64,000 nt of DNA from Pedobacter sp. Leaf176 (GCF_001424305.1 NZ_LMPD01000006.1:254490-318489), one strand, 5' to 3'. Positions 1 to 9,541 are shown, counted from the stretch's first letter. Translations and numbers: made by a program. Notes: generated from the sequence alone by a model not told the origin.

Positions 1-92
1 GGAAAAAAGTGAAAGTTTAACACATCAATTTTAATAGGTCGTTATACCTGAAATTATTGAAGTATAATCTTTAAATCTCCAAGCCTATTTCT

Positions 93-1904
93 ATGATCAA
101 ATCGTTTACTTATAAAGTTCAAAAATTTAGTACTAATTTAAGTATTTTCAGACTTCTTAAACTTATCTGGGAAGGATCAAAACAATGGTCGGTAATTTCA
201 ATTTCCTTTATCGCAATTGAAAGCGGATTATTCTTTTCTTCTATCTATCTTCTGAAAATACTTATTGATACGATTTCCAGACATGGAATATCCGACATTA
301 AAAATGAACCAGAAGTTATAAAATACATTATTTTGGCCACGATTTCGGCTATCCTCTATACTTCGATTAAAGCAATATCGAGTTATATAACCGAAAAACA
401 GTCGGGAAAAGTTTCTGAATACATTGATGAAAAGATACATAACAGTGCTATAGGCCTTGATCTTTCTTTCTATGAAAGTCCGGGATATTTTGACATACTC
501 AAAAGAGCTAGAGACATGGCAACCGAAAGACCTAATATAATTGTTTTTACTATGGTTGATATTGCAAAGAACCTTCTTAGCTTAATTTTAATTGCTTCAA
601 TGCTAGTTGCTATAGACTGGCGGCTTTTCCCAATATTAGCATTATTTGTATTACCAACATTATGGGTCAAAATTAATTTTGCAGATAGTCAAAACACCTT
701 AAGACTGTCTCAAACCGCATTAGAGCGTAAATCAAACTATCTTAGTACGCTGCTAACCTCAGATTTGCACGCTAAAGAAATTAGAAGCTTTGGATTGGGA
801 AATCATTTAAAAAAATTATATGTAGATATCCGGTTACTATTATTGTCAGGCAGGTTAAAAATAAGTAAGCAAAAAACCCATCAGGAATTGATTACCTCAA
901 CCGTCGCAACCCTAGGTTTTTTTGCTTGCGTGGCCTACATCGCTGTCGGCAGTATCCATGGCATTACCAGTGTTGGCGACATTACGCTATTTCTAGTTGC
1001 TTTTCCACAGGCATTTAATATTATGCAGGGCCTTTCCACGGGTATTTCAACGCTATATCATAATAATATTTTTGTAAAAAGCATTTTTGAGTTGTTTGAT
1101 TTGAAGAGTAGCTTAAAAGAAAATGAAAGTCCACTGATAATACCTTCAGATAATGAAATTGATTTGGAATTGAAAAACGTCAGTTTTATTTATCCCCATG
1201 CAGAAAAAAATACGCTTACAAATATTAATTTAAAAATGCCGGCAGGTAAAATAGTGGCTGTAGTAGGCAGCAATGGTGCTGGAAAATCGACCTTAATTAA
1301 ATTGCTTTGCAGGTTATATGATCCGACTTCAGGTTCTATCAATTTAAATAATAAAAATATTAAGTCATTCAAAATAGCCGAATATCAAAAACAAATTTGC
1401 GCAGTTTTTCAGGATTTTGGAAAATATAATGTTACGGCCGCTGAAAACATTAGGTTTGGAGATATCCATAATAATCGTACCCATGATGATATTGTAGAAG
1501 CAGCTAAAAATTCAGGTGCAGATTTATTCATTAACAACTTTCCTCAGCAATACAATACGACAATGGGTAGAATATTTGAAGATGGATACGAAGTAAGTAT
1601 TGGACAATGGCAGAAACTAGCCATAGCAAGAGCATTTTTTAGTAACTCCAGATTCGTAATACTTGATGAGGCAACGAGTGCATTAGATGCAACCGCAGAG
1701 AAAGAACTGTTCGATTCGTTTAGAGATAGAATTGGAAACCGTGCAGCATTAATTATAAGCCACAGGCAATCTGCTGTTAAACACGCTGATTATATTTATG
1801 TACTTTCAAACGGCAGCATAGTAGAATCTGGTACACACCAAGAACTTACAGATTTAAAACGAACATATTATAATTTATTTCAAAGCGATTCAGGTAAAAA
1901 ATAA
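93..1904 (+). CDS. ABC exporter, fused permease and ATPase (MsbA-like)
   Basis: A 603-residue half-transporter that probably works as a homodimer in the inner membrane. Residues about 33-330 hold hydrophobic helices, and the rest is the nucleotide-binding domain. Walker A is GSNGAGKST near residue 392, the signature is VSIGQWQKLAIARA near 500 (a variant of LSGGQ), Walker B is FVILDEATSALD near 520, and the switch histidine is in ALIISHRQ. No N-terminal C39 peptidase domain is present, so bacteriocin-type processing is unlikely. It leads a same-strand cluster with two glycosyltransferases, a UbiA-type protein and a cyclase-like protein, and the next gene starts 3 bases after its stop. By inference it flips or exports the lipid or glycolipid made by that cluster. 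The substrate cannot be read from the sequence. Confidence 0.9.
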   Translation: MIKSFTYKVQKFSTNLSIFRLLKLIWEGSKQWSVISISFIAIESGLFFSSIYLLKILIDTISRHGISDIKNEPEVIKYIILATISAILYTSIKAISSYITEKQSGKVSEYIDEKIHNSAIGLDLSFYESPGYFDILKRARDMATERPNIIVFTMVDIAKNLLSLILIASMLVAIDWRLFPILALFVLPTLWVKINFADSQNTLRLSQTALERKSNYLSTLLTSDLHAKEIRSFGLGNHLKKLYVDIRLLLLSGRLKISKQKTHQELITSTVATLGFFACVAYIAVGSIHGITSVGDITLFLVAFPQAFNIMQGLSTGISTLYHNNIFVKSIFELFDLKSSLKENESPLIIPSDNEIDLELKNVSFIYPHAEKNTLTNINLKMPAGKIVAVVGSNGAGKSTLIKLLCRLYDPTSGSINLNNKNIKSFKIAEYQKQICAVFQDFGKYNVTAAENIRFGDIHNNRTHDDIVEAAKNSGADLFINNFPQQYNTTMGRIFEDGYEVSIGQWQKLAIARAFFSNSRFVILDEATSALDATAEKELFDSFRDRIGNRAALIISHRQSAVKHADYIYVLSNGSIVESGTHQELTDLKRTYYNLFQSDSGKK

Positions 1905-1907
1905 ACA

Positions 1908-3077
1908 ATGCAAAAAATTTTAATCGTTAGTACTTGTGCCGAAGATTGGGGTGGAAGCGAAGAGTTGTGGGGAAGAAGTGTACCATTATTTCAAAAAGCT
2001 GGATTTGCTGTTTCCGTAGTAAAATATCAAATCAATAGAAAACACCCGTTATTCATCAAGTTGGCAAATAACAATGTAAAATTGTTTGACATTTTCCCCA
2101 AAAAATCCGTTCCTAAACGAATTGTTAATATAATTAAACTCTTTTCTGAAAAGATTGCCATTGGGCTAAGACTTGTTCCATATAAGTATGAGGAAGATTT
2201 CAGTAATTTCTTAAATATTATAAAAAAAGAATCACCATCAATAGTGATAATTTCCCAAGGGATCAATTTCGATGGTCTAAAACTCGCTTACCAATGCAAA
2301 TTGTTAAGTGTTCCCTATATTACAATAGCACAGAAGGCAGTAGATTTTTATTGGCCTCAAACACAAGATAGGGAAATGATGCTGTCTGCATTGGAATATT
2401 CGAAAATGAACTATTTTGTCTCTAATCATAATTTGCGGCTTACAGAAGAACAATTTGGGAAAAGGTTAACCAATTCGAAGGTAATCTTTAATCCAGTTAA
2501 GCTTTCTGGCAATGTTATACCATACCCTAAAAATACAGATGTTTATAAGTTAGCATGCCTTGGCCGATTATTTGTACTAGATAAAGGTCAAGATTTATTG
2601 TTGAGAATTTTGTCCGAAGAAAAATGGAGAAATCGACCGGTTCACATATCCTTTATTGGTTCAGGCGTCGACAAAAACGCGTTGATTGATATGAAAAATC
2701 TGTTAAAAGTCGATAATGTCGATTTCGTGGGTCAACTGGAAGATATCGAAGCAATGTGGAAAGATTATCATGCACTTATTCTACCTTCACGAAGTGAGGG
2801 TTTACCTCTGTCTATGGTCGAAGCAATGTCTGCCGGGAGACTTGTAATAGTTTCAAACGCAGGTGGTAACACCGAAATTATAGATGAAGGTGTAAATGCT
2901 TTTTCAGGTTATCCTAATGAGGTTTCTTTTGCTGATGCTATGGAAAAAGCGTGGCAAAAAAGAGATCAATGGGAACAAATGGGTTTAAGTGGCGCAAAAA
3001 CAGTCTCCAGGGTTGTCCCTAAATCTCCTGAAAGCGATTTTTCCAATATGATTATTGAACTTATTAAATCTAGTTAA
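1908..3077 (+). CDS. Glycosyltransferase family 4
   Basis: A 389-residue GT-B fold glycosyltransferase, expected to use a nucleotide sugar in the cytoplasm. The N-terminus has a Rossmann-like strand followed by WGGSEELW, typical of GT4 acceptor domains. The C-terminal half shows the GT4 donor-site pattern EGLPLSMVEAMSAG near residue 296, followed by the NAGGNTEII segment. It begins 3 bases after the ABC exporter and ends 9 bases before the cyclase-like gene, so the genes are very likely co-transcribed. Sugar and acceptor are unknown. Placement beside a UbiA-type enzyme makes a lipid acceptor plausible, but a polysaccharide is an equally fair reading. Confidence 0.88.
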   Translation: MQKILIVSTCAEDWGGSEELWGRSVPLFQKAGFAVSVVKYQINRKHPLFIKLANNNVKLFDIFPKKSVPKRIVNIIKLFSEKIAIGLRLVPYKYEEDFSNFLNIIKKESPSIVIISQGINFDGLKLAYQCKLLSVPYITIAQKAVDFYWPQTQDREMMLSALEYSKMNYFVSNHNLRLTEEQFGKRLTNSKVIFNPVKLSGNVIPYPKNTDVYKLACLGRLFVLDKGQDLLLRILSEEKWRNRPVHISFIGSGVDKNALIDMKNLLKVDNVDFVGQLEDIEAMWKDYHALILPSRSEGLPLSMVEAMSAGRLVIVSNAGGNTEIIDEGVNAFSGYPNEVSFADAMEKAWQKRDQWEQMGLSGAKTVSRVVPKSPESDFSNMIIELIKSS

Positions 3078-3086
3078 TATTACTAC

Positions 3087-4130
3087 ATGCTTACCAAAGG
3101 TATAGACGAATCCATTCATAGAGGTATTATTTACCTCCATCAGCATCAATTTCCAAATGGAGAGTTTTGTAACTACATAGGTTCTAAAGATGATTTAAAA
3201 GAATGCGTTCCACATAGCCATGTGTTTCCTACATCTCTTATATGTTTTTCTTTGTTACAAATGAAAAACATTCCTGAAGTTAAACAAATGCTTCAACTTT
3301 CGTCTGCTTTTTTACAGTTCCAGAGTATGAGGGCAGGCGTCTGGAATCAATTAACAAATTGGAGTAATGGTTTTAGCGTATATCCTTGTGATGTAGATAA
3401 TACCTCTTGCGCATCCATAGTTTTAAAAGCTTTGGATAAAGAATATCCTGATAACAAAGAAATATTATTTGATAATAGGGCTAAAAATGGATTATTTTAT
3501 ACATGGTATACTCTAAGATTTAATAAAATTTTAAAAAAAGATTATTGGTTGATTATTTTAAGGGGTTTTCGAAACCCTTTTGGCGCCTATCGATACTGGA
3601 CTACTAATGAGGCCACTCGACACGACATTGACGGGGTGGTAAATGCTAATGTATTATATTACCTTGGCTTAAGGGCTGAAACTCAACCGATAATACCTTA
3701 TATCATTTCAATTATAGAGAAAAATGAGGAAGCAGAATGTGATTTATGGTATAGAAATCCATTAATTGTTTATTATTTTTTTGCGAGAAATTATTATAAT
3801 GGTATTTACGGGCTCGAACCAATTAAAGACCCAATAATACAACGTATTTTATTGAAAGTTAATCAAAATGGATCAATAGGAGAATCGGCGCTAGAAACAG
3901 CTATGGCGATTATATCATTAATTTCTCTGGGAAATAAATCTGACATTATTAAAAAAGCAGCATCCTATTTAATTAATACACAAAATACCTATGGAGAATG
4001 GCCTCGATGGGCAATATATTATGATGGCCCTTCTAAAAAGCAAGTATGTGGTTCTGAGGAAATAACAACCGCGTTTTGTTTAGAGTCATTGGCAATGTAT
4101 AAATCTGCATTTTTCAATGACAAAATTTAG
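3087..4130 (+). CDS. Terpene-cyclase-like alpha/alpha-toroid protein
   Basis: A 347-residue soluble protein with repeated helix pairs and turn signatures like those of squalene cyclase and prenyltransferase beta-subunit toroids, for example NGSIGESALETAMAIISL and NTYGEWPRWA near the C-terminus. Two acidic motifs stand out. DVDNT at residues 102-106 resembles the DxDDT acid of class II terpene cyclases with the fourth position changed to Asn. HDIDGVVNANVL starts at residue 179. It is about half the length of a full squalene-hopene cyclase, so it would be a single toroid. Its last 14 bases overlap the start of the UbiA-type gene, which points to translational coupling. Function is not established; a cyclase or a non-catalytic toroid are both possible. 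Confidence 0.6.
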   Translation: MLTKGIDESIHRGIIYLHQHQFPNGEFCNYIGSKDDLKECVPHSHVFPTSLICFSLLQMKNIPEVKQMLQLSSAFLQFQSMRAGVWNQLTNWSNGFSVYPCDVDNTSCASIVLKALDKEYPDNKEILFDNRAKNGLFYTWYTLRFNKILKKDYWLIILRGFRNPFGAYRYWTTNEATRHDIDGVVNANVLYYLGLRAETQPIIPYIISIIEKNEEAECDLWYRNPLIVYYFFARNYYNGIYGLEPIKDPIIQRILLKVNQNGSIGESALETAMAIISLISLGNKSDIIKKAASYLINTQNTYGEWPRWAIYYDGPSKKQVCGSEEITTAFCLESLAMYKSAFFNDKI

Positions 4131-5136
4131 TATAATAAGATCTCAGGAATGGTGGTCGCACAAATTACCACCACTTTTAGCGATTGCTTATGCTACGGCT
4201 TTGATGTCGCCTCTGCCCTTTTACCGCGTTGCGCTATGGACAGTATTTCTTTTGAGTTCGCTTGTTTTCGGTGCAATTTATGTTAGCGTAATTAATGATA
4301 TATCCGATCTTGAGGAAGATGTTGCAAGTGGAAAAATCAATAGAATTCAACAAGTACCAGAAAAATATAGATGGTTTATACCTGCGTTCTGTTTGTTGAC
4401 GGGTCTTATTTTTAGCTACTTTTTATATCCGGATTTATTATCATGCGCTCTTTATCTATCATCCTGGATTGTATTTAGCTTTTATTCTATAAAACCCGTA
4501 AGGTTAAAAAACCGAGGTATATTAGGTGTTTTAGCAGATGGTTGCGGATCTCATTTGTTTCCCAGTTTATTAATGGTAGCAAGTATGAGTTACATAACCA
4601 ATCAAAAGATAGATTGGCTATGGTTTGCAGCTGTCGGTATATGGGCATTAACATATGGATTAAGAGGGATCTTATGGCATCAGTTCGCCGACAGAGTTAA
4701 TGACATCAAAGTAAATTTAAATACGTACGCAAGTAAAATAGCACCGGACAAGTTTGAAACTAAAAGCAGGTTTTTGATAATTGCCGAACTTATAGCTTTA
4801 TCCGTTATGCTGTTTAAAATAGCCCTGATAACACCGTTTATTTGTTTAGCATTATATCTTATTCTGCTTTGGTTGAGATACAAAATCAACAATACCCAAA
4901 TCATTATAATACTAAAAAATAATGATAAACCATTTCAGATTTTAATGGCCGATTATTATCAAATGTTCTTCCCAATAGCACTGTTGCTGGCAGCCTGTAT
5001 TTCTGATTACAATAATATTATAATTTTAGTTGCTCACATACTTCTGTTTCCTTATATATTATGGCTTGCTATTTTTGATTATTTCTATTTTAGCAAAGTG
5101 GTTCTATTCAAGATAAAACATTTGCTATTGAAATAA
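4117..5136 (+). CDS. UbiA-family prenyltransferase
   Basis: A 339-residue polytopic membrane protein. Both Asp-rich UbiA motifs are intact: NDISDLEED at residues 60-68 (NDxxDxxxD) and DRVND at 192-196 (DxxxD). The family-typical YSIKPVRLKNRGILG lies between them near residue 123. UbiA enzymes transfer an isoprenyl chain from its diphosphate to an aromatic, glycerol or sugar-phosphate acceptor within the membrane. The start overlaps the toroid gene by 14 bases. No menaquinone or heme genes lie nearby, so MenA or CtaB roles are unlikely. Two glycosyltransferases and an exporter suggest a specialised lipid or lipid-linked sugar. Confidence 0.8.
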   Translation: MTKFSIIRSQEWWSHKLPPLLAIAYATALMSPLPFYRVALWTVFLLSSLVFGAIYVSVINDISDLEEDVASGKINRIQQVPEKYRWFIPAFCLLTGLIFSYFLYPDLLSCALYLSSWIVFSFYSIKPVRLKNRGILGVLADGCGSHLFPSLLMVASMSYITNQKIDWLWFAAVGIWALTYGLRGILWHQFADRVNDIKVNLNTYASKIAPDKFETKSRFLIIAELIALSVMLFKIALITPFICLALYLILLWLRYKINNTQIIIILKNNDKPFQILMADYYQMFFPIALLLAACISDYNNIIILVAHILLFPYILWLAIFDYFYFSKVVLFKIKHLLLK

Positions 5137-5281
5137 TTAATTGCCGATTGAACTAATTACCCAAAAACAAAATATTTTTGAAGTTTCTTTATTAACTTTG
5201 TATTTAGATTTACTGCATACACTATTATATTTTATCGCGGTAAATCTAGCGCTAAAAATCTACCCCTTTTTAGAAAACTTA

Positions 5282-6247
5282 ATGGTTCACAAAGAATTAG
5301 TAACTATAATTATCCCTACTTATAATAGGGAAAAAAGACTGCCGGATGCCATTGAAAGCGCAATAAATCAAACTTATAATAATATTCAAGTTATTGTAAT
5401 TGACGATGGTTCTATCGATAAAAGTTCAGACGTCGTGAAAAAATATCCCCAGGTCGAATATTATCATAAAGAAAACGGCGGACAGGCATCTGCCAGAAAT
5501 GCAGGATTAGCACATGCAAAAGGTACAATAATAGCGTCATTGGATTCAGACGATGTTTGGCACCCTGATTTTTTAGAAAAATGTGTCACCCAACTGGAAT
5601 CGGAAAACCTTGATTTTGTTTTTGCGAATTGGGAACAGGAAAGCAGGATTGGTGATCCTTGGGATTTCCTCAGAAATGATCCTTTTCTAACCCCCTATTA
5701 CGTTAAAGAAAAGGATAACTGGGTGATTTTGGAGTACCCAGAAGTTCGTGATCTTTATATAAAATCGTGCCCTTCTCCATCATCTTCTGTTGTTATTAGA
5801 CGCTCGGCTATTTTAAAAGGCTGGGACGAAGAAATGAATATTGGTGACGACTGGTGTATGTACTTGGAACTGATTTTAAATAGAGAATGTCGTGCTGCGT
5901 TTACTTTACAACGTTTGTGGGACAAGCGTGTTGATGATATAAATGTCTACGATGGCAGAAAATGGAGTGAGGTGCTTGAATTTCTATACATTGCAGATGC
6001 CAAAAAGAAAATTATAAAATTCAAACATTTGCTTACCTCTAAAGAAAGAAAAATATTGGAGGAAAGGTATATGCATGGACTAGTCGAATTTGCCAAGCAT
6101 AATTTAATTCGTGAACTGAATTTCAAGTATTCATTTCATTTGTTAATAAAATCTTTTGCTGTTAATATTCCATTTACATTAAAAGAAATTCCTAAGGTAC
6201 TTATTAATAGTGCCAGGGGAAAAATGACAGTCCCACAAAAATTATAA
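5282..6247 (+). CDS. Glycosyltransferase family 2
   Basis: A 321-residue GT-A enzyme. The N-terminus reads TIIIPTYNREKRL, then VIVIDDGSIDKS, and the metal-binding segment is ASLDSDDVW, a DxD-type motif. A longer open frame back to a TTG at 5141 exists. I chose the ATG at 5282 because the GT2 fold begins immediately after it and the upstream 47 residues are not GT2-like. The chosen start leaves 145 bases after the UbiA-type gene, so this may be a separately started last gene of the cluster. Donor and acceptor are unknown. The gene converges with the MacB-like permease at 6275. Confidence 0.85.
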   Translation: MVHKELVTIIIPTYNREKRLPDAIESAINQTYNNIQVIVIDDGSIDKSSDVVKKYPQVEYYHKENGGQASARNAGLAHAKGTIIASLDSDDVWHPDFLEKCVTQLESENLDFVFANWEQESRIGDPWDFLRNDPFLTPYYVKEKDNWVILEYPEVRDLYIKSCPSPSSSVVIRRSAILKGWDEEMNIGDDWCMYLELILNRECRAAFTLQRLWDKRVDDINVYDGRKWSEVLEFLYIADAKKKIIKFKHLLTSKERKILEERYMHGLVEFAKHNLIRELNFKYSFHLLIKSFAVNIPFTLKEIPKVLINSARGKMTVPQKL

Positions 6248-6274
6248 CTTGAATACCAAAGGTAAAAAATATTA

Positions 6275-7525
6275 TTAGCTCCTTATCGCTTCGACCGGAT
6301 CCAGTCTTGAGGCGGAATAAGCTGGCCAAAAACCAGATATAGTACCAATGATAACCGATATACCGATTCCTAATACGATGTTGTTCAGACCCAGTATAAT
6401 ATGAAAATCGGTTGCGGCTCCGATAGCCAATGCTAATAGAAAGACCAGTAATAGACCGAGCAGCCCACCTAAAATACAAAGAGAAATTGCTTCAAAAATA
6501 AACTGAAGTAATATAAAATACCGTTTAGCTCCCAAAGATTTCTGAATTCCGATAATATTGGTGCGTTCTTTTACGGAAACAAACATGATGTTTGCGATAC
6601 TAAAACCACCAACCAAAATTGAAAAGCCGCCAATTACCCAGCCAGCGAGGTTCACGACATCAAACATTTTATTTAGCTGATTAGATAAAATGGTTGTTTT
6701 ATTTAGCGCAAAATCGTCTTCCTGGTTTGGCTTCAAGCGATGTATTGATCGCATTACGCCTCTGAGTTCGCTTTCCACTTCTTCTAAGGAAACATTTTCT
6801 GAACCTCTTACCGTGATTTGCGGATTGTATCGTTCATTCTGAATATCTAAAATTCCTTTGGCGAAATTAATTGGAATGTTTACACTTTTATCGAGCGATG
6901 TGCCCAGCATATCTTCTCCTTCTTTGATAAAAACACCTACAACAGTTACCCGTCTGCCTAGAATCTGTACCTGTTTTCCAATCGGATCATCCGTACCGAA
7001 TAATCCTTCGGCAATTTCAGCCCCAATCAAACAAACGGGCGCACCGTTATTACTTTCTGTTTCCGTAAAATAACGACTTCTACCAGGTTCTAATTCAAAA
7101 TTCCATGTTTTGTTAAAATCCTGCGAAGCAGCCGAAATGTTAATACCTTCGACTGAACCACTTCTGTATTTTATCGTTCTGTTACCAGTAGAAATTTCAT
7201 AAGTGATGCCATCGGCATGCTCCATTCGTTCTTTTAAGGATGCAAAATCCCTCATAGATGGTTCCGGACGATTTGCATACTTCCACCAGGGATAATTATC
7301 GCCGAAACTCCATGGCCATTTTTGTATGTATATTGTATTAGAGCCAAGTTTATCTACGCTGGATTGTAATTTACCACGAAAAGTATCTACTCCTGAAAAA
7401 ACGAAAATAATTACAAAAATACCTATCGTGATTGCCAGAAGAGACAACATGGTACGCAATTTATTTTGTCGTAGTGCATCAAATGCAAACCGAAAACTCT
7501 CGCCTATAAGCCTGAAAATAATCAT
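6275..7525 (-). CDS. MacB/FtsX-type ABC transporter permease
   Basis: A 416-residue inner-membrane protein of the MacB type. An N-terminal membrane helix (LSLLAITIGIFVIIFVFSG) is followed by a large periplasmic MacB core domain and three C-terminal helices. It ends with SRLDPVEAIRS, a hallmark of the family. Such permeases pair with a separate ATPase and act as mechanotransmission or lipoprotein/efflux machines rather than classic importers. No ATPase gene adjoins it. The LolD/MacB-type ATPase at 10864-11622, on the same strand about 3.3 kb away, is a candidate partner by inference only. Confidence 0.88.
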   Translation of the reverse strand: MIIFRLIGESFRFAFDALRQNKLRTMLSLLAITIGIFVIIFVFSGVDTFRGKLQSSVDKLGSNTIYIQKWPWSFGDNYPWWKYANRPEPSMRDFASLKERMEHADGITYEISTGNRTIKYRSGSVEGINISAASQDFNKTWNFELEPGRSRYFTETESNNGAPVCLIGAEIAEGLFGTDDPIGKQVQILGRRVTVVGVFIKEGEDMLGTSLDKSVNIPINFAKGILDIQNERYNPQITVRGSENVSLEEVESELRGVMRSIHRLKPNQEDDFALNKTTILSNQLNKMFDVVNLAGWVIGGFSILVGGFSIANIMFVSVKERTNIIGIQKSLGAKRYFILLQFIFEAISLCILGGLLGLLLVFLLALAIGAATDFHIILGLNNIVLGIGISVIIGTISGFWPAYSASRLDPVEAIRS

Positions 7526-7683
7526 AATTGTTGTTTAGACACGGAGCAGTAAAAAAGGTTACAGTGAATTTAAAACTAATTAATTTTATTATAATTATTT
7601 GTACTTAAGTCAAAAATTCTAAGATAAAAACATTATGTGTACCAATTAGGTATTATAAATACTGAAAAGAAAGATTAAATTCG

Positions 7684-7691
7684 TATTTTTG
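7684..7691 (+). promoter_or_regulatory. Bacteroidota -7 promoter element before queA
   Basis: TATTTTTG matches the TAnnTTTG -7 consensus of the Bacteroidota primary sigma factor. It lies 22 bases before the queA start, giving a short leader. No clear -33 element was seen. Confidence 0.6.
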
Positions 7692-7713
7692 CACCTCAAA
7701 AAATTCATCAAGA

Positions 7714-8763
7714 ATGAAATTATCACAATTCAAATTTAACTTACCCGAATCATTGGTGGCTAATAATCCCGCCGAACAACGTGATGAAGCACGCTTAATG
7801 GTTCTACACAAAGACAGCGGTAAAATTGAACATAAAATCTTTAAAGACGTTTTAGGTTATTTCGACGATAAAGATGTAATGATATTAAATAACACAAAGG
7901 TTTTTCCTGCCCGTTTATATGGCAATAAAGAAAAAACCGGTGCTACAATTGAAGTATTTTTACTTCGTGAATTAAATAAAGAATTACGCCTTTGGGATGT
8001 TTTGGTCGATCCGGCACGTAAAATTCGTGTAGGAAATAAATTATATTTTGGTGACGACGATTTATTAGTGGCTGAAGTAGTAGACAATACAACTTCACGT
8101 GGCCGCACCATTCGGTTTTTATTCGAAGGTACGGACGAGGAGTTTAGAAAAAATGTTGAAATCTTAGGTGAAACACCGCTACCAAAATACATTAAACGCA
8201 AAGCTACTGCTGAAGATAAGGAACGTTACCAGACTATTTTTGCAAAACACGAAGGTGCGGTAGCAGCGCCAACGGCGGGTTTACACTTTAGTCGTGAATT
8301 AATGAAACGCCTTGAACTAAAAGGTGTTGAGTTTGCTGAAGTTACTTTACACGTCGGTTTAGGAACTTTCAGAACTGTAGAGGTTGAAGATTTAACTAAA
8401 CATAAAATGGATTCTGAACAATTCATCATCGAGCAAAAAGATGCTGACATTGTTAACAGGGCTTTAGAACAAAAAAGAAAAATCTGCGCGGTTGGTACAA
8501 CATCAATGCGCTCTATTGAATCTGCAGTTTCCGCAAACAGGACTTTAAAAGCAGCTAACGACTGGACAAGTAAATTCATTTTCCCGCCTTACGATTTTAG
8601 TATCGCAAATTCAATGATTACCAATTTCCACACTCCGGAATCTACACTTTTGATGATGGTGAGTGCGTTTGGTGGTTACGAGAATGTTATGAATGCTTAC
8701 GAGGTTGCTGTAAAAGAAAAATATAAATTTTATAGCTACGGCGATGCCATGCTGATTATCTAA
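7714..8763 (+). CDS. queA: S-adenosylmethionine:tRNA ribosyltransferase-isomerase
   Basis: A 349-residue enzyme of queuosine biosynthesis. It transfers and isomerises the ribosyl part of S-adenosylmethionine onto preQ1 at the wobble base of tRNAs with GUN anticodons. Length matches the family. Recognisable segments are the N-terminal LPESLVANNPAEQRDEARLM, the central GAVAAPTAGLHFS and the C-terminal NFHTPESTLLMMVSAFGG. A Bacteroidota -7 element precedes it. ispD follows on the same strand after a 77-base gap filled by a hairpin-forming repeat. Confidence 0.96.
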   Translation: MKLSQFKFNLPESLVANNPAEQRDEARLMVLHKDSGKIEHKIFKDVLGYFDDKDVMILNNTKVFPARLYGNKEKTGATIEVFLLRELNKELRLWDVLVDPARKIRVGNKLYFGDDDLLVAEVVDNTTSRGRTIRFLFEGTDEEFRKNVEILGETPLPKYIKRKATAEDKERYQTIFAKHEGAVAAPTAGLHFSRELMKRLELKGVEFAEVTLHVGLGTFRTVEVEDLTKHKMDSEQFIIEQKDADIVNRALEQKRKICAVGTTSMRSIESAVSANRTLKAANDWTSKFIFPPYDFSIANSMITNFHTPESTLLMMVSAFGGYENVMNAYEVAVKEKYKFYSYGDAMLII

Positions 8764-8780
8764 TATAGATTTAAGTAGCG

Positions 8781-8835
8781 AGTATCAAGTATCAAGATAA
8801 GTTTCCTGATACTTGATACTTTAATCTTGATACTT
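8781..8835. repeat. Overlapping inverted repeats between queA and ispD
   Basis: Two perfect inverted repeats overlap. A 14-bp pair lies at 8781-8794 and 8807-8820 (AGTATCAAGTATCA and its complement). A 12-bp pair lies at 8787-8798 and 8824-8835 (AAGTATCAAGAT and its complement). They cannot form together, so the transcript has two alternative hairpins. Neither is followed by a T-run, so this is not a standard terminator. Confidence 0.75.
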
Positions 8836-8840
8836 AAATT

Positions 8841-9506
8841 ATGAAATACTACGCTGTAATTGTAGCAGGAGGTTCTGGAAATCGAATGCAGACAGAAACT
8901 CCGAAGCAATTCCTGTTGCTAAAAAACCTGCCGGTTTTAATGCATACGATAAAAGCTTTTGCGCAAAGCGATTCTCAGCCGAAAATTATTGTTGTACTGC
9001 ATGTCGACCAGCACACTTATTGGAACAGGCTATGTCAGGAATTCAATTTCAATATTCCTCACCAGGTAATTGCCGGTGGATCAGAGCGTTTCTATTCTGT
9101 AAAAAATGCAATTTCAAGTATTGAAGAACAATGTCTTGTTGCAATACACGATGCTGTTCGCCCTTTAGTCTCTACCGAACTTATCGACCGTTGTTTCAGA
9201 CAGGCGCAGTTGCAAGGAAACGTAATTGCCGCCGTTCAATCGAGCGATAGCATTAGAATGTTTAAAAACGAAAAAACGTCGGCTTTAAAACGCGACGAAA
9301 TATATTTGGTCCAAACACCACAAACTTTCAGTCTGGAAGTATTGAAGAAAGCTTACCAACAAAATTTTGTGGGTCATTTTACGGATGATGCAAGCGTTGT
9401 CGAATCTATTGGTCAGGAAATAAACATTGTGGAAGGCGATAGAAACAACATAAAAATAACCTATCCTGTTGATTTAGCACTCGCAGAACTGCTTTTAAAT
9501 AATTAA
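8841..9506 (+). CDS. ispD: 2-C-methyl-D-erythritol 4-phosphate cytidylyltransferase
   Basis: A 221-residue enzyme of the MEP isoprenoid pathway that joins CTP and methylerythritol phosphate. The N-terminus AGGSGNRMQTETPKQFLLL carries the CTP-binding Gly-rich loop and the PKQ segment. VAIHDAVRPLVS is the second conserved block, and DDASVVE lies near the C-terminus. Length fits the family. It supplies isoprenoid precursors and so is metabolically upstream of UbiA-type enzymes, but is not part of the first cluster. A hairpin terminator follows the stop. Confidence 0.95.
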   Translation: MKYYAVIVAGGSGNRMQTETPKQFLLLKNLPVLMHTIKAFAQSDSQPKIIVVLHVDQHTYWNRLCQEFNFNIPHQVIAGGSERFYSVKNAISSIEEQCLVAIHDAVRPLVSTELIDRCFRQAQLQGNVIAAVQSSDSIRMFKNEKTSALKRDEIYLVQTPQTFSLEVLKKAYQQNFVGHFTDDASVVESIGQEINIVEGDRNNIKITYPVDLALAELLLNN

Positions 9507-9509
9507 ATT

Positions 9510-9541
9510 AAAAAGGAGTTCTAATTTAGAATCTCCTTTTT
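9510..9541 (+). terminator. Rho-independent terminator after ispD
   Basis: AAAAAGGAG and CTCCTTTTT form the outer arms. TTCTAA and TTAGAA extend the stem with a small bulge. The stem starts 3 bases after the ispD stop and ends in a T-run. Confidence 0.75.

Noticed and set aside
1..92. Possible end of an upstream gene at the left edge
   Set aside because: Too short to identify any product.
5141..5281. TTG-initiated extension of the family 2 glycosyltransferase
   Set aside because: The GT2 fold begins directly after the ATG at 5282.
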